The notes beneath the pieces were generated by a model. That model was not told where the DNA came from, made no database searches, and was given only the letters and a program-made list of their open reading frames with translations. Source: Hypoxylon rubiginosum (taxonomy: Eukaryota; Ascomycota; Sordariomycetes; Xylariales; Hypoxylaceae). From it: 64,000 bases of DNA. The position numbers and the translations under genes are program-made. The stretch is from the NCBI GenBank assembly GCA_902806565.1, contig CADCXA010000027.1, forward strand, positions 1,984,001 to 2,048,000. The letters run 5' to 3'. Each line of letters opens with the position of its first letter. Within the stretch, counting starts at the first letter, position 1. Of the stretch, positions 61,339-64,000 are shown in pieces.

Positions 61339-61963
61339 ATGAAACTTATCCAAATATCTAATACGATCAAGTATCGCACAATATATCTCGCCGTATACGA
61401 AGAAAAAGAGGAGGAGCAACCCGAACTTGTACGTTTCCTCTCCGAGACAAATATAGAAATACCTAGTTGAATAGGACTGACAAAACTACCAGCATTGGGG
61501 CATCGTTGACTTCTACGAGGAAATAGAGTGCCATTGCCTCGTAGACAAGGCATTCGTGTACGAAGAGTGCGATAGTGGTTTTTTTCGGCGTTTCCTCTGC
61601 CAGTTTGAGATCAAGACATTCAGCACACTCGCGGACTATCATGACACACTTATTGAAATCGATAATGCGGGCCGTCAAATTACGAAAGATAAATTCGTTT
61701 CGGAACTGAGGAAGCAACAGACGTTCGGCAGTCTGTCTGTCGCTCTGGACGTGCTGGCTCAGCTCTTCGACAATGTGGCCGGTGATAAATGTAAGCACGC
61801 CTGGTCATTTCGTTTCTTTTCTTCCTTAATCCTCCTTTCGGGGAAAATATGGAATGCTAACTGTGGCGGCACAGCGACAGAACTTGAGGGGCTTGTCGTG
61901 GACGCAGCGGCTATGGTGGAAAATGGACATGCTTCTCGGCAGGCATTCAAGGTTGAGGACTGA
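61339..61963 (+). CDS. Small unknown protein, paralog A
   Basis: Three exons, 61339-61428, 61493-61790 and 61875-61963, give 158 residues with all junctions in frame. Donors are GTACGT and GTAAGC; acceptors are CCAG and ACAG. The second exon begins with His-Trp (HWGIVDFYEE). It continues through CQFEIKTFSTLADYHDTLIE and LRKQQTFGSLSVALDVLAQL, and ends DNVAGDK before the second intron. No signal peptide or membrane segment is evident. The protein has no family I recognise. Its intron positions and phases (0 before His-Trp, 1 after the Gly-Asp-Lys-type end) match the facing gene at 62659-63407, which is the main support for both models. An antisense open frame (61463-61798) overlaps but lacks such support. 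Confidence 0.6.
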
Positions 61964-62658
61964 TATCAGAAATAATCAAGTCCAACCTAATTGGTGATGG
62001 ACTGGAGGAAAAGGGGCATGCAGTGTTTTTCAAAGAGCTGTGCTATTTGTAAAGTATAAAAACACCCTATGCCTGTGTATTCATAGAGTGTTTTTGTGAC
62101 AGCTGGTAATGTCACCCCGTATACTTTGGTAATTCCGTCTTCCTCTTCTAGTATATTGATTATAGCTATTCGTAACGTTTTCATCGCTTATCGTGCCTAT
62201 CTACGCTTCTCAATGGCAAAACTCCAGCCTGCTAGCCTTCGACCCCTTAAATAAGAGCATGTTGATTTATGAAGGAGGACTATATTTGGAGTTTACCTTG
62301 TAAATAGGTAACTCTTCGTAATTAGGTAGGTTTATTTTACGCTATAACACCTGATCTTATGAAATGCAGCCGCTAAGTATGCTTTAAAAGGCGTCTCTAT
62401 CCTTAGGATGACTCTTAGTCCTAATACGAGGGCTGACCTCGTAAATGGGTTGTTAGCTCTCCAAAAAGCACTCTATAAATAAGAGATTTTTACATTCTAC
62501 AATAGCATAGCTTTTTATACAACACTACACCGGCCATGACATGTGTATTTCCATACCGTACGTTCTGTGACATCTAAAAGATTAAAGAAAATCAGGGGCA
62601 GAAGCCTTATAACTCGACGCCAAGAAATACTGCTCATCCTATGCTCGTCCTCGGTCTA
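61964..62658. other. 0.7-kb spacer between two facing paralogs
   Basis: Contains copy 2 of the dispersed repeat. No gene is supported. A short inverted repeat (AAACACTCTATGAA-like, near 62060-62100) could act as a terminator-like hairpin, but this is weak. Confidence 0.4.
62180..62430. repeat. Diverged dispersed repeat, copy 2
   Basis: Partner of 59179-59367; see that entry for the shared blocks. This copy has about 55 extra bases between the AAATAAGAGC block and the GCCGC block, containing TTTATTTTACGC. Confidence 0.6.
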
Positions 62659-63407
62659 TCATCCTGTAGACTGTATTTCGCCCATCACTTCAGTCGAGTC
62701 ACGAATCTGGTATATTTTGTACCGGAATTTCTTTCTTCTTTCATCAAACGTATATTCAAGTGTGTAGTTCGCTATTTCAAGAGCCCACTCCTCGACGAAT
62801 TCCGCTACGTCGTCACTGTTAGCGTCTCGTATATTTCACAAATAGAAAGAGATAGATAGAAGAAATAGGGGAATTTACCTTTCTCACGATTAAACTCCTT
62901 GCCAGTGGCACGGTCAAGCAGCTGCATCGCGAATGACTGGCTGTTTAACACGGCCAGTTACCCATCCCGGATCCGTTCGGTCATCTTTTGTGTCATCTCT
63001 TGTGTCATACTACTGCTCAGGTGGGTGAGGTTTCGCTGTACGTGTCCGGCGTCGATATTGCCAGTTGGGAATTTCTTAATCTCGAACATGCAGAGGGTAG
63101 TATCTTTATATTCAATATCTTCCTCAGCAGGAGTAAGTTCTCGATTTGCGCTCCTGAACGTTCCGGTGTCGGGTGAGACGTCACATTCGAATGGTACGTC
63201 CTCGGCATTAAAAGCAACCTTCCAGTGCTGATTGATTTTTGCTTAGTCCCATCCTACTATCTCAGTTACGTTCGTCTAGAGAATGAAACGTACGAATAAG
63301 CCTTGTTTATCCTCGAAGGAATCTCTTGTCGGTTTGTGCAAGACAAAACATAGCATGCCCCTCTTGAATTTCTGAGGCACTACTTCGACGAATTTTAGAT
63401 TAGGCAT
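62659..63407 (-). pseudogene. Small unknown gene, paralog B, with an in-frame stop
   Basis: Exons 63294-63407, 62879-63227 and 62659-62804 join in frame. The first encodes 38 residues starting MPNLKFVEVVPQKFKRG. The second begins HWKVAFNAEDVPFECD and includes CMFEIKKF, but holds a TAA at 62958-62960, codon 128 of the joined reading. Beyond it the same frame keeps coding character (SFAMQLLDRATGKEFNREK, then AEFVEEWALEIANYTLEYTF). Either the gene is a recent pseudogene, or a 127-residue product is made. For the second intron, the CAG nearest the branch point (GCTAACAG) cannot keep frame; GTAG 13 bases later does. It faces paralog A tail to tail. Family unknown. Confidence 0.55.
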
Positions 63408-64000
63408 TTTGTTTGGCTTTTATAATCCCTAGCTTAGGATTAAGGGTATTTGAATATAGGCACTGAAGTTGCTTCTTGGTTTGTATGGGTGGGCTGGAAG
63501 CTGGCAATGGAACGATAGGAAAAGGTGGAAAGGGCCCTACATTTATAGAATTTTGATCTGAGAGCCCATTATTGGTGACCAGATAGGGAGCGGCTGGTAT
63601 CCGTATTTATAGACCTGCAGACATCTTGTCGATACTTGAGTCATGGTGGACGATATCCTCCCTTATTACAGCTAAAAGAAGTTTGGGATGGATATTACAA
63701 GGTAGTTTGTTTGATCCAGTGGCTTGACTTGGGACGAATGGTGGGTTTTGCGACACCATTCAGCCCAACTTATCGTAAAAGGGGGGAGAGAGAACCCAAT
63801 GCAAGAGCCACCAAACATGTTTCGCTGTATGACGGGGTAATGAGGCATCGGTTCTTTACAATTAGTCCCAAATGAAGACAATATGTAAACCTTCTAGTAG
63901 CGTGTAATAGTGAGCTTGACCCTCTCCGCCCGCAATTGTAGCTGTCATGCCTGATACAATAACTTGAAAGTAAGGAGGTATGTACATATATATAAATCAA
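63408..64000. other. 0.6-kb right-end spacer
   Basis: Upstream DNA of the paralog B gene. Short open frames on both strands (63636-63875 +, 63770-64000 -) overlap each other and have no recognisable content, so they are not annotated. Confidence 0.4.

Noticed and set aside
61463..61798. 111-codon minus open frame over paralog A
   Set aside because: The plus-strand model explains the same DNA with two good introns matching those of paralog B; the minus frame has no such support.

Overview
The window looks like nuclear DNA of a filamentous ascomycete (Pezizomycotina, most likely a Sordariomycete). This rests on protein content and gene architecture: genes are split by 50-110 nt introns with GTAAGT-like donors, CTAAC/CTGAC branch points and CAG/TAG acceptors. 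There are no bacterial-type operons or ribosome binding sites. Families restricted to filamentous fungi are present (DUF3984, DUF7514, Stc1-domain, Ime2/MAK-type kinase). I cannot name the species. Genes are widely spaced, about 16 confident protein genes in 64 kb, and the long AT-richer spacers are full of microsatellites and short palindromes.

Layout. 0.3-4.5 kb: Elongator subunit Elp1 (-). 5.2-6.3 kb: DUF3984 protein (+), divergent from Elp1. 10.8-11.4 kb: Ypd1-type phosphorelay protein (+). 12.7-13.5 kb: AKAP7/ASCC1-type 2H phosphoesterase (+). 13.9-15.3 kb: coiled-coil protein (+). 18.0-18.6 kb: small zinc-finger-like protein (+). 21.3-23.7 kb: HSPA12-like Hsp70 (-). 25.6-28.0 kb: Ime2/MAK-type kinase (-). 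Then 5.7 kb without a gene, followed by an aquaporin (+, 33.7-34.8 kb) and a tRNA-Cys(GCA) (-, 35.1 kb). 37.2-38.5 kb: Stc1-domain protein (+). 39.6-42.1 kb: DUF7514 protein (+). 42.9-45.2 kb: MFS sugar transporter (-). 47.4-48.7 kb: coiled-coil protein (-). 50.5-52.0 kb: mitochondrial pyruvate dehydrogenase kinase (+). 53.2-55.1 kb: sphingosine-1-phosphate lyase (-). 56.4-57.0 kb: Lsm1 (+).

From about 57.1 kb to the end the character changes. There are no conserved housekeeping genes, open frames are short and broken, and the DNA is AT-richer. This part holds an unrecognised, probably decayed gene (-), a broken F-box-family gene (+), and two small genes facing each other (61.3-62.0 kb + and 62.7-63.4 kb -). 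I read these two as diverged paralogs because they share two intron positions with the same phases and a C-x-FEIK-x-F motif; one carries an in-frame stop. A diverged repeat of about 200 bp occurs at 59.2 and 62.2 kb. This is the accessory part of the window and the best candidate for something undescribed.

The conserved genes do not form one pathway. They cover tRNA modification (Elp1), osmotic and oxidative phosphorelay signalling (Ypd1), mRNA decapping (Lsm1), carbon entry and oxidation control (transporter, PDK), sphingolipid breakdown, water transport, sporulation or growth signalling, and possibly heterochromatin (Stc1 domain). Exon boundaries were worked out by hand from splice signals and frame; all totals close in frame unless an entry says otherwise.
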